From the NCBI GenBank assembly GCA_900466005.1, contig UEGQ01000002.1, forward strand, positions 117,686 to 181,685: 64,000 nucleotides of DNA. Reading direction: 5' to 3'. The notes below the pieces were generated by a model, which saw only the letters and a program-made list of their open reading frames with translations, was not told where the DNA came from and did no database searches. Below, one piece after another: positions 35,836-45,582 of the stretch; the first letter of the stretch is position 1, and every line of letters begins with the position of its first letter. Made by a program: the position numbers and the translations under genes. Origin of the DNA: Hyphomicrobiales bacterium (lineage in GTDB: Bacteria; Pseudomonadota; Alphaproteobacteria; Rhizobiales; Rhizobiaceae).

Positions 35836-37200
35836 TTAATTCTTGATGCCGGGCGTGCCGTCGAACTTCTTCTCGAGACTCTCCCAGCAATCGATATAGT
35901 CGTCCTGCAGCGGCGCATGTTTCGCAGCCCACTCTGTGAGATGCTGCGGGAAACGTGTCTCGAACATGAAGCTCATGGTTTCCGCCTGGAATTGCGGCAC
36001 CATGGGCTCGTTCGAGCCGTGCTCGAAGGCATTGCGATCCGGCCCATGCGGCAGCATGCAGTTGTGGAGGCTCATGCCACCCGGCGCAAAACCCTTGGGC
36101 TTGGCGTCATAGACACCGTAGATATTGCCCATCAGCTCCGACATGATGTTCTTGTGGTACCAGGGCGGGCGGAATGAGTGTTCGGCCACCATCCAGCGCT
36201 CGCGGAACAGGACGAAGTCGATATTGGCCGTGCCCTCCTGCCCGGACGGTGCCGTCAGAACCGTGAAGATCGAGGGATCGGGATGATCGAAGAGGATCGC
36301 GCCGACCGGCGAATAGGTTCTGAGGTCATATTTGTAGGCACAATAGTTGCCGTGCCAGGCGACGATATCGAGCGGTGAGTGGCCAATCCTCGTCTCATGG
36401 AACTGGCCGCACCATTTGAGCACGACGCGCGAGGGCACCTCCCGGTCTTCGAAAGCTGCTACCGGACACTTGAAATCGCGCGGATTGGCAAGGCAGTTCG
36501 CGCCGATCGGCCCGCGATTGGGAAGATCGAATTTCTGGCCGTAGTTTTCGCAGACAAATCCGCGGCAAGGGCCTTCCAGGACCTCGACGCGATAGACCAG
36601 CCCACGCGGCAGGAGCGCGATTTCCTTGGGTTCGAGATCGATCACACCGAGTTCCGTGCAAAAGCGCAGCTTGCCCTCCTGCGGCACCACCAGCAGTTCC
36701 CCGTCGGCCGAGTAGAAATACTCGTCCACCATGGATTCCGTGACGAGATAGACATGACTCGCCATGCCGGTCTGGGTGTTGACGTCGCCGGCAGTGGTCA
36801 CGGTTCGCATGCCCGTCACCCATGTCAGCTTTTCGTGCGCATGCGGGATCGGGTCCCAGCGGTACTGTCCCAGAGAAGTCACGTCAGACAGAACGTGCGG
36901 GGCGGATTTCCAGAATGGCACATCGATCTTCTCGAACCGTGACGTGTGCTTGACGCTCGGGCGGATGCGGTAGCACCAGGTGCGCTCATTCTGACCGCGC
37001 GGTGCCGTGAAAGCCGTCCCGGAGAGCTGCTCGGCATAGAGACCATAATTGCATTTCTGCGGCGAGTTCTGCCCTTGCGGCAACGCCCCGGGCAGGGCCT
37101 CGGTTTCAAAGTCATTGCCGAAACCCGGCATGTAACCCTCATGCGTCCCAAGATTGCTGGACGCGCGCATCATGCCGGCGGCGAGCGGATGCTGGTTCAT
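35836..37200 (-). CDS. hmgA: Homogentisate 1,2-dioxygenase
   Basis: This non-haem iron enzyme opens the ring of homogentisate to maleylacetoacetate. The 454-residue protein has the highly conserved start ([39 protein letters not shown]) and the iron-site region [19 protein letters not shown], with His and Glu ligands, then [19 protein letters not shown] with the third ligand. The ATG at 37200 follows CAGACGATGAACC-type context; a longer start is not open. It is the first gene of the hmgA-fahA-MBL-monooxygenase-DUF2783 operon and divergent from maiA. Confidence 0.97.
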   Translation of the reverse strand: MNQHPLAAGMMRASSNLGTHEGYMPGFGNDFETEALPGALPQGQNSPQKCNYGLYAEQLSGTAFTAPRGQNERTWCYRIRPSVKHTSRFEKIDVPFWKSAPHVLSDVTSLGQYRWDPIPHAHEKLTWVTGMRTVTTAGDVNTQTGMASHVYLVTESMVDEYFYSADGELLVVPQEGKLRFCTELGVIDLEPKEIALLPRGLVYRVEVLEGPCRGFVCENYGQKFDLPNRGPIGANCLANPRDFKCPVAAFEDREVPSRVVLKWCGQFHETRIGHSPLDIVAWHGNYCAYKYDLRTYSPVGAILFDHPDPSIFTVLTAPSGQEGTANIDFVLFRERWMVAEHSFRPPWYHKNIMSELMGNIYGVYDAKPKGFAPGGMSLHNCMLPHGPDRNAFEHGSNEPMVPQFQAETMSFMFETRFPQHLTEWAAKHAPLQDDYIDCWESLEKKFDGTPGIKN

Positions 37201-37241
37201 CGTCTGCTCCGATTGGGTCTGTGTCTGAGGCAGGAGTAGAT

Positions 37242-37257
37242 AGTTGCATTTGCAACT
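37242..37257. promoter_or_regulatory. Palindrome in the hmgA-maiA intergenic region, candidate MarR operator
   Basis: AGTTGCA at 37242-37248 and TGCAACT at 37251-37257 form a perfect 7-bp inverted repeat around TT, centred in the 101-bp divergent region. MarR-family regulators of aromatic catabolism bind palindromes of this size, and a MarR gene follows maiA. Confidence 0.6.
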
Positions 37258-37301
37258 TTGTCAAGCTAGAGATTGACGGAACGCAAGAAGGGACTTCAGG
37301 A

Positions 37302-37940
37302 ATGACCGAAAGCGATGTGACGCTGTTTGACTATTGGCGGTCTTCCGCCTCCTATCGTGTGCGGATCGGCCTGAACCTGCTCGGCATTTCCTACGCCAGC
37401 GAGCCGGTCGACCTCCTCTCCGGCGCACAGCGCGGCGAAGAGAACCTGGCGCGCAACCCGCAAGGACTGGTGCCGACCCTTTCGATTGACGGCGTCGAGC
37501 TCACGCAGTCTCTGGCAATCCTCGAATATCTAAACGAAACGCGGACGGCCGAGTGGCTTCCGGCCGATGCCGCCGGAAAAGCCAGAGTGCGAGCTTTGAG
37601 CTATGCAATCGCGATGGAAATCCATCCGGTCTGCAACCTGCGCGTCGCCCGCCACGCAGCCGCTCTCGGAGGCACGACCGTCGAGGCGTGGATGAAGCAT
37701 TTCATCACGGACGGACTGGCGGATTTCGAAGCCATGCTGAGCCGCCAGCCGGACGGTCGCTTCTGCCACGGTGACCAGGTGACGCTCGCCGACATCTGCC
37801 TCGTACCGCAGATCTACAACGCGCGGCGGTGGGGCGTGAACCTGGGAAACCTTGCACGCGCCAGCGCCATTTCGGCTCGCCTGGAAGAGATCCCGGCCTT
37901 CGCGGCCGCCCATCCGGATCGCGTGTGCCCGCAATCGTGA
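37302..37940 (+). CDS. maiA: Maleylacetoacetate isomerase (zeta-class GST)
   Basis: This 212-residue enzyme isomerises maleylacetoacetate to fumarylacetoacetate with glutathione. It carries the zeta-GST signature LFDYWRSSASYRVRIGLNL, the cis-Pro segment GLVPTLSIDG with LTQSLAILEYLNE, and HGDQVTLADICLVPQIYNARRW. The ATG at 37302 has GAAGGGACTTCAGGA upstream. It is the middle step between hmgA and fahA, encoded divergently from both. Confidence 0.94.
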   Translation: MTESDVTLFDYWRSSASYRVRIGLNLLGISYASEPVDLLSGAQRGEENLARNPQGLVPTLSIDGVELTQSLAILEYLNETRTAEWLPADAAGKARVRALSYAIAMEIHPVCNLRVARHAAALGGTTVEAWMKHFITDGLADFEAMLSRQPDGRFCHGDQVTLADICLVPQIYNARRWGVNLGNLARASAISARLEEIPAFAAAHPDRVCPQS

Positions 37941-37992
37941 CTTCGGCGGCAGGCTATGGCAGGTTCGCGCCCCAGACTCATGGACAACCGGA

Positions 37993-38460
37993 ATGGCCGA
38001 CCAAAAACACGACGTGGATTTTGATCTCGAACAATTTCTGCCCTACCTGCTGAATCAGGCGGCGGAGGCGACATCCCGCTCCTTTCAGGAAATCTACCGC
38101 GACCTCTACGGCATGACGCGAACGCAATGGCGGGTCATGGCCAATCTCGGCAAATTCGGCGCGATGACGGCGAAGGACATCTGCGTCATTTCCCATGTCG
38201 AAAAGACAAAGGTCAGCCGGGCGGTCTCCGCCCTGGAAACCGACGGTTTCCTCCGGCGCACGCCGAGCGACGAAGACCGAAGGGCGGAGATCCTGAGCCT
38301 CACGGACAAGGGCCGCTCCGCTTTTGCCGATCTCGGCCAGCGCGCCATAGCCTACGACCGCAACCTGCGCGGCAGGCTCGGGCCGGAACTGACGGCCCAG
38401 CTCGACGCGCTGCTGAAAAGGCTGATTGCCGAGGCGCCGTCCCGGCGCGACGACGAGTGA
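37993..38460 (+). CDS. MarR-family transcriptional regulator
   Basis: This 155-residue winged-helix regulator has RDLYGMTRTQWRVMANLGKFGAMTAKDIC, the recognition helix VEKTKVSRAVSALETDGFL and wing SDEDRRAEILSLTDKG. It lies 52 bases after maiA on the same strand. It most likely responds to homogentisate or a related phenolic acid and represses hmgA and maiA through the palindrome at 37242-37257. Confidence 0.9.
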   Translation: MADQKHDVDFDLEQFLPYLLNQAAEATSRSFQEIYRDLYGMTRTQWRVMANLGKFGAMTAKDICVISHVEKTKVSRAVSALETDGFLRRTPSDEDRRAEILSLTDKGRSAFADLGQRAIAYDRNLRGRLGPELTAQLDALLKRLIAEAPSRRDDE

Positions 38461-38493
38461 TCGGGCAGCGCCTCCCGTACGCGCCCCGACAGA

Positions 38494-38958
38494 TTAATCC
38501 CCGAGCTCGAGGACCTCACTGTCCTTCAGCGTCCTCAGCACGAAGTCAGAGCGCACCTGAGCGACCTGCGGCTGGATCAACAGGCGATCATGGACGAAGT
38601 CCGAAAAGCGCTCGAGGTCGCGTACACGCACATCGAGCACGTAATCCGCGTCACCGGACACTGAAAAGGCCGATTGCACCTCCGGCTGCCGTTCCAGCCA
38701 TGCCGAGAAATTCTTGTCGGTGTCACGGTCATGCATTCGCAAGTTGACACGCACGATCACCCGCACCTTGACCCCGAGTTTCGCCGCATCCAGCCTCGCG
38801 TGATAGCCCGCGACCAGACCCGCCTCTTCCAGAGCCATCCGCCGCCTCGAGCACTGCGACGGCGACAGATTGATCAGCTCGGACAGCTGCCCGTTGGTCA
38901 GAGAACCGTCCTTTTGCAGGGCGTCCAGAATCTGGCGATCATGGCGGTCGATGAGCAT
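38494..38958 (-). CDS. Lrp/AsnC-family transcriptional regulator
   Basis: This 154-residue regulator has an N-terminal helix-turn-helix (DRQILDALQKDGSLTNGQLSELINLSPSQCSRRRMALEEAGLV) and a C-terminal RAM (ACT-like) effector domain (AFSVSGDADYVLDVRVRDLERFSDFV). Members sense amino acids. It is divergent from the ThDP enzyme and aromatic aminotransferase genes. The intervening region holds repeated palindromes (38971-39044), so it is the likely regulator of both. Confidence 0.92.
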   Translation of the reverse strand: MLIDRHDRQILDALQKDGSLTNGQLSELINLSPSQCSRRRMALEEAGLVAGYHARLDAAKLGVKVRVIVRVNLRMHDRDTDKNFSAWLERQPEVQSAFSVSGDADYVLDVRVRDLERFSDFVHDRLLIQPQVAQVRSDFVLRTLKDSEVLELGD

Positions 38959-38970
38959 GGCGGCCTCTTA

Positions 38971-39044
38971 TGTCGCGCGTCATTTGCGACATAATCACAC
39001 ATATCGTGTGAAAATGTCGATATATCGACACATATCGTGCGAAA
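38971..39044. promoter_or_regulatory. Repeat array in the Lrp/ThDP divergent promoter
   Basis: Three elements are packed into 74 bp: TGTCGC-N9-GCGACA at 38971-38991, two direct copies of ACACATATCGTGYGAAA at 38997-39013 and 39028-39044 (31-bp period), and the perfect 16-bp palindrome TGTCGATATATCGACA at 39015-39030 between them. Multi-site arrays of this kind fit the wrapping mode of Lrp octamers. Confidence 0.65.
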
Positions 39045-39142
39045 TTTCCATCGATCTCCTTGGAAGTCGCACACCTCGTGCACAGCGCCGCGGCTATTCT
39101 CGCCTTCACGCCAAGGAGAAGGGCGACGGGAGGATATCGGCC

Positions 39143-40771
39143 ATGACGCCAAAGACGGACTATGTCTATCAATCCATCGCGCGCGCGGTGCGCGACCACG
39201 ACGTCGGTACGATGTTCGGGCTCATGGGCGATGCAAACCTCTTCATGGTCGACCACTTCGTGCGCGGCTGCGGCGGTCGCTTCGTGCCGGCGGCGCACGA
39301 GGGGAGTTCCGTTCTGATGGCGCTCGCCTTCGCCCACGTGTCGGGCGGGGTCGGCGTCGCGTCCGTGACCCATGGCCCTGCCCTCACCAATTGCGTGACG
39401 GCACTCACCGAAGGCGCGCGCGGCAATATTCCGATGGTGCTTCTGGCGGGCGATACGCCCGTCATGAATCCGCGCCACGTCCAGAGCATCGACCAGCGCG
39501 AAGTGGTGAAGGCGACCGGTGCCGGGTTCGAGCAGATGCGCGCACCCGAAACCGCAACCTATGACGTGGCGCGAGCCTTCTATCGCGCCCGCGTCGAGCG
39601 GCGCCCGATCATCCTCAACATGCCGGTCGATTTCATGTGGCATGAACACCCCTATCAGTCGCATCGCTTCGAGGTGTTCGAAACACCGGCTTATGTTCCG
39701 GAGGGCGATGCGTTGAACAAGGCGATCGGCGTGATCGCCGCCGCACGCCGGCCTCTGATCCTTGCCGGGGGTGGCGCTTGCGGCGCACGCGAACAATTGA
39801 TCCGGCTCGCCGACCGGCTCGAAGCGCCGCTCGCCACGACATTGAAGGCAAAGGGCCTGTTCTCCGGCCACCCGTACAATATGGACATCTTCGGCACGCT
39901 CAGCACGCCTGCGGCCTATGATGTGATCGCCAAGTCCGACTGCATTCTCTGCTTCGGCTCCGGCCTGCATGATTTTACCACCGAGAAGGGCGCCCTGATG
40001 AAGGGCAAGCGTGTCGTGCAGGTGGATGTCGAACAACGCTTCATCGGTCGCAGCCTGCATCCGGATGTGGCGCTGGTGGCCGACAGTGCGCTGACCGCAG
40101 ACAACATCGTCTATTGGCTCGACGAGGCGGAAATTCCGCCGAGCGGCTTCACCGGCGAGATTACGCCCACGACACTGACTGCCCATGCTCCCGGCCAACG
40201 CGACAAGGCAGGACCCGGATTCGTCAACTATGTCTGGGCAGTGGAGGAACTCGACAAGTCTCTGCCCGGCGACCGGATTCTGGTGACCGACGGCGGACGC
40301 TTCATGACCGAGGTCTGGTGCCGCATTTCGGTGACCGACCCGAAGAGCTTCATGGTGACCGCCAACTTCGGCTCGATCGGACTCGGTCTCGCGGAAGCGA
40401 TCGGCGCAGGGCTCGCAGCACCCGACAGGCCGGTCGTTCTCTTCACCGGCGACGGCGGCTTCATGATGGGCGGCATCAATGAGTTCAACACCGCCGTGCG
40501 GCTAGGCCAGAACCTGATCGTCATCGTCTGCAACGATTCCGCCTACGGGGCCGAACACATCCAGTTCCTCGACCGCAAGATGGACCCCGGCCTCACCGAA
40601 TTCGACTGGCCTTCCTTTGCCGAGATTGCCACGGCGCTCGGAGGCCAGGGCGTAGCGGTCCGTTCGGCTGACGAGCTCGGCGCGGCCGTCGCCGCGATCG
40701 AAAGCCGCAAAAGGCCCCTCCTGATCGAATTGCGGCTCGATCCGAACGACGTGCCGCGTATGCGCGTCTGA
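39143..40771 (+). CDS. ThDP-dependent enzyme, acetolactate-synthase-like
   Basis: This 542-residue three-domain ThDP enzyme has the conserved cofactor-activating Glu at 53 (AAHEGSS), a central FAD/structural domain (AARRPLILAGGGACGAREQL) and the ThDP/Mg2+ motif GDGGFMMGGINEFNTAVRLGQN with VCNDSAYG. This layout covers acetolactate synthases, benzoylformate and phenylpyruvate/indolepyruvate decarboxylases. Its neighbours, an aromatic aminotransferase downstream and a divergent Lrp, suggest decarboxylation or carboligation of an aromatic 2-oxo acid, but this is inference. The ATG at 39143 follows GGGAGGATATCGGCC. Confidence 0.88.
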   Translation: MTPKTDYVYQSIARAVRDHDVGTMFGLMGDANLFMVDHFVRGCGGRFVPAAHEGSSVLMALAFAHVSGGVGVASVTHGPALTNCVTALTEGARGNIPMVLLAGDTPVMNPRHVQSIDQREVVKATGAGFEQMRAPETATYDVARAFYRARVERRPIILNMPVDFMWHEHPYQSHRFEVFETPAYVPEGDALNKAIGVIAAARRPLILAGGGACGAREQLIRLADRLEAPLATTLKAKGLFSGHPYNMDIFGTLSTPAAYDVIAKSDCILCFGSGLHDFTTEKGALMKGKRVVQVDVEQRFIGRSLHPDVALVADSALTADNIVYWLDEAEIPPSGFTGEITPTTLTAHAPGQRDKAGPGFVNYVWAVEELDKSLPGDRILVTDGGRFMTEVWCRISVTDPKSFMVTANFGSIGLGLAEAIGAGLAAPDRPVVLFTGDGGFMMGGINEFNTAVRLGQNLIVIVCNDSAYGAEHIQFLDRKMDPGLTEFDWPSFAEIATALGGQGVAVRSADELGAAVAAIESRKRPLLIELRLDPNDVPRMRV

Positions 40772-40818
40772 CGCAGAAGCCTATCATTTCGGCAAGACCA
40801 ACCTTGAGGCAGATACCC

Positions 40819-41994
40819 ATGTTCGAAACCCTTGACCGCGAAGCCGATGACCCGCTCTTGGCACTGACCCCTCTCTTCAAGGCGGACCCCAACCCGGCCA
40901 AGGTCGATCTCGGCGTCGGCGTCTATCGCGACGAGCTTGGCAGAACTCCCGTCTTCCGCGCGGTGAAGCGGGCGGAGGCCCGCCTTCTGGAAACGCAGCA
41001 GACAAAGGCCTATGTCGGGCCGGAAGGCGACCGCGCCTTCATCGAGGCTTTCTGGACGTTCGTGGCCGGCGAAGGACGAGAGGCCGCAGGTGTTCAGACT
41101 GTCGGCGGGACCGGCGCACTGAGGCTGGCCGCAGAACTGCTCCGACGTTCCGGCTCATCACGGATCTTTGTCGGCACCCCCACATGGTCGAACCACTCGG
41201 CAATCTTTGAGACGGTCGGGCTCTCGGTGATGAGCTATCCGTCGTTTGACGTTGCAGGCCAGAGATTGCTCGCCGGAGAGATGATCTCTGTGCTGGCCGA
41301 CAAGGCACAGCCGGGCGACGCCATCCTCCTTCACGCGAGCTGCCACAATCCGACCGGTGCCGTAATGGACGACGCCACCTGGGCGGCGGTCGCCGACGTG
41401 ACCGTCAAGAAGGGTCTCGTGCCGCTGATCGACAGTGCCTATCAGGGTTTCGGCACCGGCATCGAAAGTGATGCCGCTCCCTTGCGCCACTTGCTCGACC
41501 GGGTTCCGGAAGCGATCGTTGCGGCTTCGGCGTCCAAGTCCTTCGGGCTCTACCGGGAAAGAACAGGGGCGGTCTATGCGACCTCCCCCTCTTCAGAAAC
41601 GCGGGACAAGCTCAAGTCTCACCTCGTGACGATCGGCCGCGGCTCCTATTCGATGCCGCCGGACCACGGCGCGGCCGTCGTCCGCACCATTCTGACAGAT
41701 CCCGAACTGCGGGAGGACTGGCGGGCCGAACTCGACGACGCACGCAAGCGGATTACCGCCATGCGGGCCGTCCTCGCGGCGGGTCTTTCCCCTCTTTCCC
41801 CCGCGCTCACTGCCATTGCCACCCAGCAGGGCATGTTCTCGCTTCTGCCGATTGACGAGACCCGCATCGTCGAACTGCGTCATCAGTGCGGAATCTACAT
41901 GCCGCTCTCCGGCCGGATCAACATCGCCGGGCTGAACAGGAGCCAGGCTCCGGGCGTGATCGAGGCACTCTGCGCCCACGCCGCGCTTGGATGA
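40819..41994 (+). CDS. Aromatic/aspartate aminotransferase (TyrB/AspC type)
   Basis: This 391-residue fold-I PLP aminotransferase has the class Ib opening DPLLALTPLFKADPNPAKVDLGVGVYRDELG, the substrate region SCHNPTGAVMDDATW and the PLP Lys in ASASKSFGLYRERTGAVY. The Arg that binds the alpha-carboxylate is probably the one in SGRINIAGL. It would transaminate tyrosine or phenylalanine to 4-hydroxyphenyl- or phenylpyruvate, feeding the homogentisate route. The ATG at 40819 is in an operon with the ThDP enzyme 47 bases upstream. Confidence 0.9.
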   Translation: MFETLDREADDPLLALTPLFKADPNPAKVDLGVGVYRDELGRTPVFRAVKRAEARLLETQQTKAYVGPEGDRAFIEAFWTFVAGEGREAAGVQTVGGTGALRLAAELLRRSGSSRIFVGTPTWSNHSAIFETVGLSVMSYPSFDVAGQRLLAGEMISVLADKAQPGDAILLHASCHNPTGAVMDDATWAAVADVTVKKGLVPLIDSAYQGFGTGIESDAAPLRHLLDRVPEAIVAASASKSFGLYRERTGAVYATSPSSETRDKLKSHLVTIGRGSYSMPPDHGAAVVRTILTDPELREDWRAELDDARKRITAMRAVLAAGLSPLSPALTAIATQQGMFSLLPIDETRIVELRHQCGIYMPLSGRINIAGLNRSQAPGVIEALCAHAALG

Positions 41995-42125
41995 AGGAAA
42001 CGACCGTCTGCCACTCAAGCCGCTTGCCGCGGGGAATAGTCACGTATCCGGGCGAGCAATGTCATTCCATAGATCGGAGCTTCGACTGCGACGACCTGAG
42101 GTCGAATCAGTCGGAGGAAAAGCCT

Positions 42126-42380
42126 TCACTGCGGCTGACCGGTCTTCTCCGCGATATAGGCGACGATTGCCGAGATGGTCGCAAGACGAGGGTAGTCCTC
42201 CTCGGGCATCGGCAGGCCGAACCGCTTGCCGAGCGCCGCCATCAGGTTGAGAAAGTCGATTGAATCGAGGTCACACTGCTCCCGTAGCGAGCGGTCGGGC
42301 ACGACCTCGGCCGGATCGATGTCAGGCGCGATCCGCCGCAACTCCGCCTTTACGGCATTTTCGATGTCCTGTGCGGTCAT
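42126..42380 (-). CDS. Acyl carrier protein
   Basis: This 84-residue phosphopantetheine-binding protein has CDLDSIDFLNLM with the attachment Ser at 40. It is acidic and helical. Its start overlaps the stop of the E2 gene by four bases, so the two are translationally coupled. An ACP inside a 2-oxoacid dehydrogenase operon is unusual. No ketosynthase, malonyl transferase or phosphopantetheinyl transferase is nearby. It may accept an acyl group made by E1/E2 or by the acyl-CoA synthetase. Confidence 0.88.
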   Translation of the reverse strand: MTAQDIENAVKAELRRIAPDIDPAEVVPDRSLREQCDLDSIDFLNLMAALGKRFGLPMPEEDYPRLATISAIVAYIAEKTGQPQ

Positions 42381-43573
42381 AACGCCTCCGGTCGCTGGAG
42401 CAGATCTGTGATGGTGCCGAGGAACAGCGCGCCGCGATGACCGTCGCTGACCCGGTGATCGCCGGCGAGAGAAAGGCTGACGACGCGCCGCGGCACGATG
42501 TGGTCGTCTTCGACGACAGCTTTCGTCGCGGGGGTGCCGAAACCGACGATCGCCACCTGCGGTGGATAGATGACACCGTAGAGCGTCTCAACGCCCCTGT
42601 CCCCGAGGCTTGAGATCGTAATTGTGGGGTCGGCCAGTTCCGAGCCCCGGAAGCGTCCGGCGCGCACGCGGGCGACAAGGTCCTTCAGTTTCTCCATGAG
42701 CTCCGGGAGCGGCATCCGGTCGACGTCGTGGATCGCCGGTGCGGCGAGCCCGCCGCCGCGGATATTGATCGCCACACCGGCATGCACTGCGCTCGCCGGC
42801 GCAAATGCGCCGTTCAGGTAGTGACCGTTGAACTCCGGGTAACTCTTTGCCGCGACTGCCACGGCCTTGACGAAGAAAGCGCCGAGCAACAACCGGCTTG
42901 CGGGATCCCGGCCGGCATTGTAGGCGGCAAGCCATGTCTCGGCCTTCGTGAGCTCCGCCGTGTGAGCGAGGTAATAGTGAGGGATTTCGCGCTTCGATCG
43001 CGCCATCGCCGCGGCGATCGCGGCGCGCATGCCCGTCATCGCCTGGCCTGTCGAGGCCGTCTCCCCTTGCCGCAGCGTGTCCTCCCGGCCCTTCCGGGCC
43101 TCGACATCGGCAAGCACGATCTCACCCCGGGGACCGCTGCCATGCAACTCCGCCAGCGCTATTCCCGACTGCTCGGCGAACCGTCGCGCTGCGGGCGTAA
43201 CAAGAATGCGTGCGGTTATCCCCGGCGCCGCCGGAACCACGGGCACGGCCTGCGGAATGGGCGGCCGGGCAACGGCTGCTACGATCGTCTCCGCTGCCTT
43301 CACTGAAACCGGCGACGGAGCTTCGACGGCAACCTCACCGGGATGGGCGATCACCGCCATCGGCGCACCGACCGGCAGCCGGTCGCCGATCGCTGCGAGG
43401 CTCATTTCGAAGACCCCGTCTTCGAAAGCCTCGATTTCGATCGCTCCCTTCTGGGTCTCGACGACGGCAATGACATCGCCGTGGCGGACGGCCGCGCCGG
43501 GCTTGACGAGCCATTCGACCAGTGTCCCCGCCTCCATGTCGGCACCGAGCGAAGGCATGTGGAAGGTGCTCAT
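42377..43573 (-). CDS. Lipoyl-dependent acyltransferase (E2) of a 2-oxoacid dehydrogenase complex
   Basis: This 398-residue E2 has one lipoyl domain (lipoylated Lys at 42 in VETQKGAIEIEA), an Ala/Pro-rich linker, a peripheral-subunit-binding domain (RILVTPAARRFAEQSGIALAELHGSGPRGEI is split by its usual linker) and a catalytic acyltransferase domain ending in DHRVSDGHRGALF with the active-site His and Asp. It passes the acyl group made by E1 to CoA. No E3 gene is present, so a shared dihydrolipoamide dehydrogenase is required. Confidence 0.9.
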   Translation of the reverse strand: MSTFHMPSLGADMEAGTLVEWLVKPGAAVRHGDVIAVVETQKGAIEIEAFEDGVFEMSLAAIGDRLPVGAPMAVIAHPGEVAVEAPSPVSVKAAETIVAAVARPPIPQAVPVVPAAPGITARILVTPAARRFAEQSGIALAELHGSGPRGEIVLADVEARKGREDTLRQGETASTGQAMTGMRAAIAAAMARSKREIPHYYLAHTAELTKAETWLAAYNAGRDPASRLLLGAFFVKAVAVAAKSYPEFNGHYLNGAFAPASAVHAGVAINIRGGGLAAPAIHDVDRMPLPELMEKLKDLVARVRAGRFRGSELADPTITISSLGDRGVETLYGVIYPPQVAIVGFGTPATKAVVEDDHIVPRRVVSLSLAGDHRVSDGHRGALFLGTITDLLQRPEAL

Positions 43574-43575
43574 GT

Positions 43576-45582
43576 TCAGCCCTTTCCGGACATTGCCTTG
43601 ACGGCCGCGACGATCGCCGCGGTCTGCGGGATCGACGCCTGCTCGAGGTGAGCGGGATAGGGGATCGGCACCTCCGCACTGCAGACACGGGCCGGCGGCG
43701 CATCGAGGTCGAAGAAGCCGCGCTCGGCGATCTGCATGCCGATCTCGGCGGCAAGGCTGCCCGTTCTCCAGCCTTCGTCGACGACCAGCACCCGATGGGT
43801 CTTGCCGACAGAGGCAAGGATCGTTTCCATGTCGAGCGGCCGAATCGATCTGAGGTCGATCACCTCCGCCTCGATGCCCTCTTTCGCCAGCTGTTCGGCG
43901 GCCTCCAGCGTCTTGAACAGCGAACCCCCATAGGTGACGAGCGTGACGTCGCGTCCCTCGCGGCGGACAGCGGCGCGGTCGATGTCGACCGGACCGGCAT
44001 TTGCCGCAAGCTTCCCGGTGCGATTGTAAAGCATGACGTTTTCGAAGATCAGCACCGGATCCGGCTCCTGAAGCGCCGTCCAGAGCATGCCGCGGGCATC
44101 CTCGAGCGTCGCCGGCGCGAGCACGCGGATGCCGGGAATGTGGGCATACCAGCCCTCGAGACTATGCGAATGCTGGGCGGCGAGTTGCCGGCCGGCGCCC
44201 GTCGCCATGCGGATGACGACGGGGACGGGAAATTGCCCGTTCGACATGTGGCGGAGCGTGGCGGCGGTGTTGACGATCTGATCGAGCGCAAGCAGCGAGA
44301 AGTTCACCGTCATCACCTCGACGATCGGCCGCATGCCGGCGATCGCCGCACCGATTCCCGCGCCGGTGAAACCGGATTCCGAAAGCGGCGTGTCACGGAT
44401 GCGCTCGGGACCGAAGCGGTCGAGCAGGCCCTTGCTGACGGCATAACAACCACCGTAGCGCCCGACGTCTTCTCCCATCAGGAAGGTTCTCTCGTCCCGC
44501 TCCAGCGCCTCGACGATTGCCGCCTTGATGGCCTCACGGTAGCTAATCTCGACGGTTTCTGCCGACGGCGCGACGATTGCCGGGGCGGGCGGCCGCGCAT
44601 CCGCATAGACATCGCGCGTTAGCGTTTCGAGCGGCTCCCAGGTGCCGGCTTCGGCAAAGGCGACCGCCTCGGCGATCTCGCCTGCAACCTCCGCCTCGAT
44701 CGCGGCAATGTCGGCCTCGTGCGCGATGCCGTTCTGCATGAGCCATGACTGGAAGCGCACGATCGGACCCTTGGCCCGCCATGCCTCGACCTCGGCCTTG
44801 TCGCGATAGAGCTGCGCATCGAACATCGAATGAGCACGGAAGCGATAGGTCCTGAACTCGAGGAAATAGGGTTTTCCGGTCTCGCGGATCGCGTGGACGG
44901 CGCGCCTTGCCGCCGCCTCCACGGCGACCACGTCCATGCCGTCGACCGCCTCGCTCGTGATCCTGTAGCTCTCCGCCTTCCTGTGAATGTCGGTCTCGGC
45001 CTCGGACCGTTCCAGCGCCGTGCCCATAGCATAGCGGTTGTTCTCGCAAACGAAGAGGACCGGCAGGCCCCAGAGCGCGGCGAGATTGAGGCTCTCGTGG
45101 AACTCGCCCTCGGCGACCGCGCCCTCGCCGAAGATGCAGGCTGTGACATGGTCCTCGCCGCGCATCCGGTCCGCCAGCGCCAGACCGACCGCAAGGGGCA
45201 GGCCGCCGCCGACGATGGCGTTTCCGCCATAAAAGTTGCGGGCGCTCGAAAAGAGGTGCATCGAGCCACCGCGCCCGCCGGAACACCCCTCCGCCTTGCC
45301 ATACATCTCAGCCATCACCGCGCCCATCGGCACACCGCGAACCAGCGCATGCCCGTGCTCGCGATAGGTGGCCACAAGGCGATCCCTCTCCTCGAGCACG
45401 GGAATAACGCCGACGGCGATCGCTTCCTCGCCATCGTAGAGGTGCAGGAATCCCCGGATCTTTTCCTGGGTATAGAGTTCCGCGCACTTGTCCTCGAAGC
45501 GTCGGACGCGGATCATCTGCTTCAGGAGGCCCAGCGAATGCGCACGGGTCAGATGCGGTTTGAGGCTGCTGTCGCTGGTCAT
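43576..45582 (-). CDS. 2-oxoacid dehydrogenase E1, alpha and beta subunits fused
   Basis: This 668-residue protein is a fusion of E1-alpha (residues about 1-330) and E1-beta (340-668). The alpha part has [22 protein letters not shown] and the ThDP motif [17 protein letters not shown] with [10 protein letters not shown]. The beta part begins [17 protein letters not shown] and has [17 protein letters not shown] and [14 protein letters not shown]. It decarboxylates pyruvate or another short 2-oxo acid. It lies between the acyl-CoA synthetase (4-base overlap) and E2 (2-base gap). Confidence 0.92.
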   Translation of the reverse strand: MTSDSSLKPHLTRAHSLGLLKQMIRVRRFEDKCAELYTQEKIRGFLHLYDGEEAIAVGVIPVLEERDRLVATYREHGHALVRGVPMGAVMAEMYGKAEGCSGGRGGSMHLFSSARNFYGGNAIVGGGLPLAVGLALADRMRGEDHVTACIFGEGAVAEGEFHESLNLAALWGLPVLFVCENNRYAMGTALERSEAETDIHRKAESYRITSEAVDGMDVVAVEAAARRAVHAIRETGKPYFLEFRTYRFRAHSMFDAQLYRDKAEVEAWRAKGPIVRFQSWLMQNGIAHEADIAAIEAEVAGEIAEAVAFAEAGTWEPLETLTRDVYADARPPAPAIVAPSAETVEISYREAIKAAIVEALERDERTFLMGEDVGRYGGCYAVSKGLLDRFGPERIRDTPLSESGFTGAGIGAAIAGMRPIVEVMTVNFSLLALDQIVNTAATLRHMSNGQFPVPVVIRMATGAGRQLAAQHSHSLEGWYAHIPGIRVLAPATLEDARGMLWTALQEPDPVLIFENVMLYNRTGKLAANAGPVDIDRAAVRREGRDVTLVTYGGSLFKTLEAAEQLAKEGIEAEVIDLRSIRPLDMETILASVGKTHRVLVVDEGWRTGSLAAEIGMQIAERGFFDLDAPPARVCSAEVPIPYPAHLEQASIPQTAAIVAAVKAMSGKG

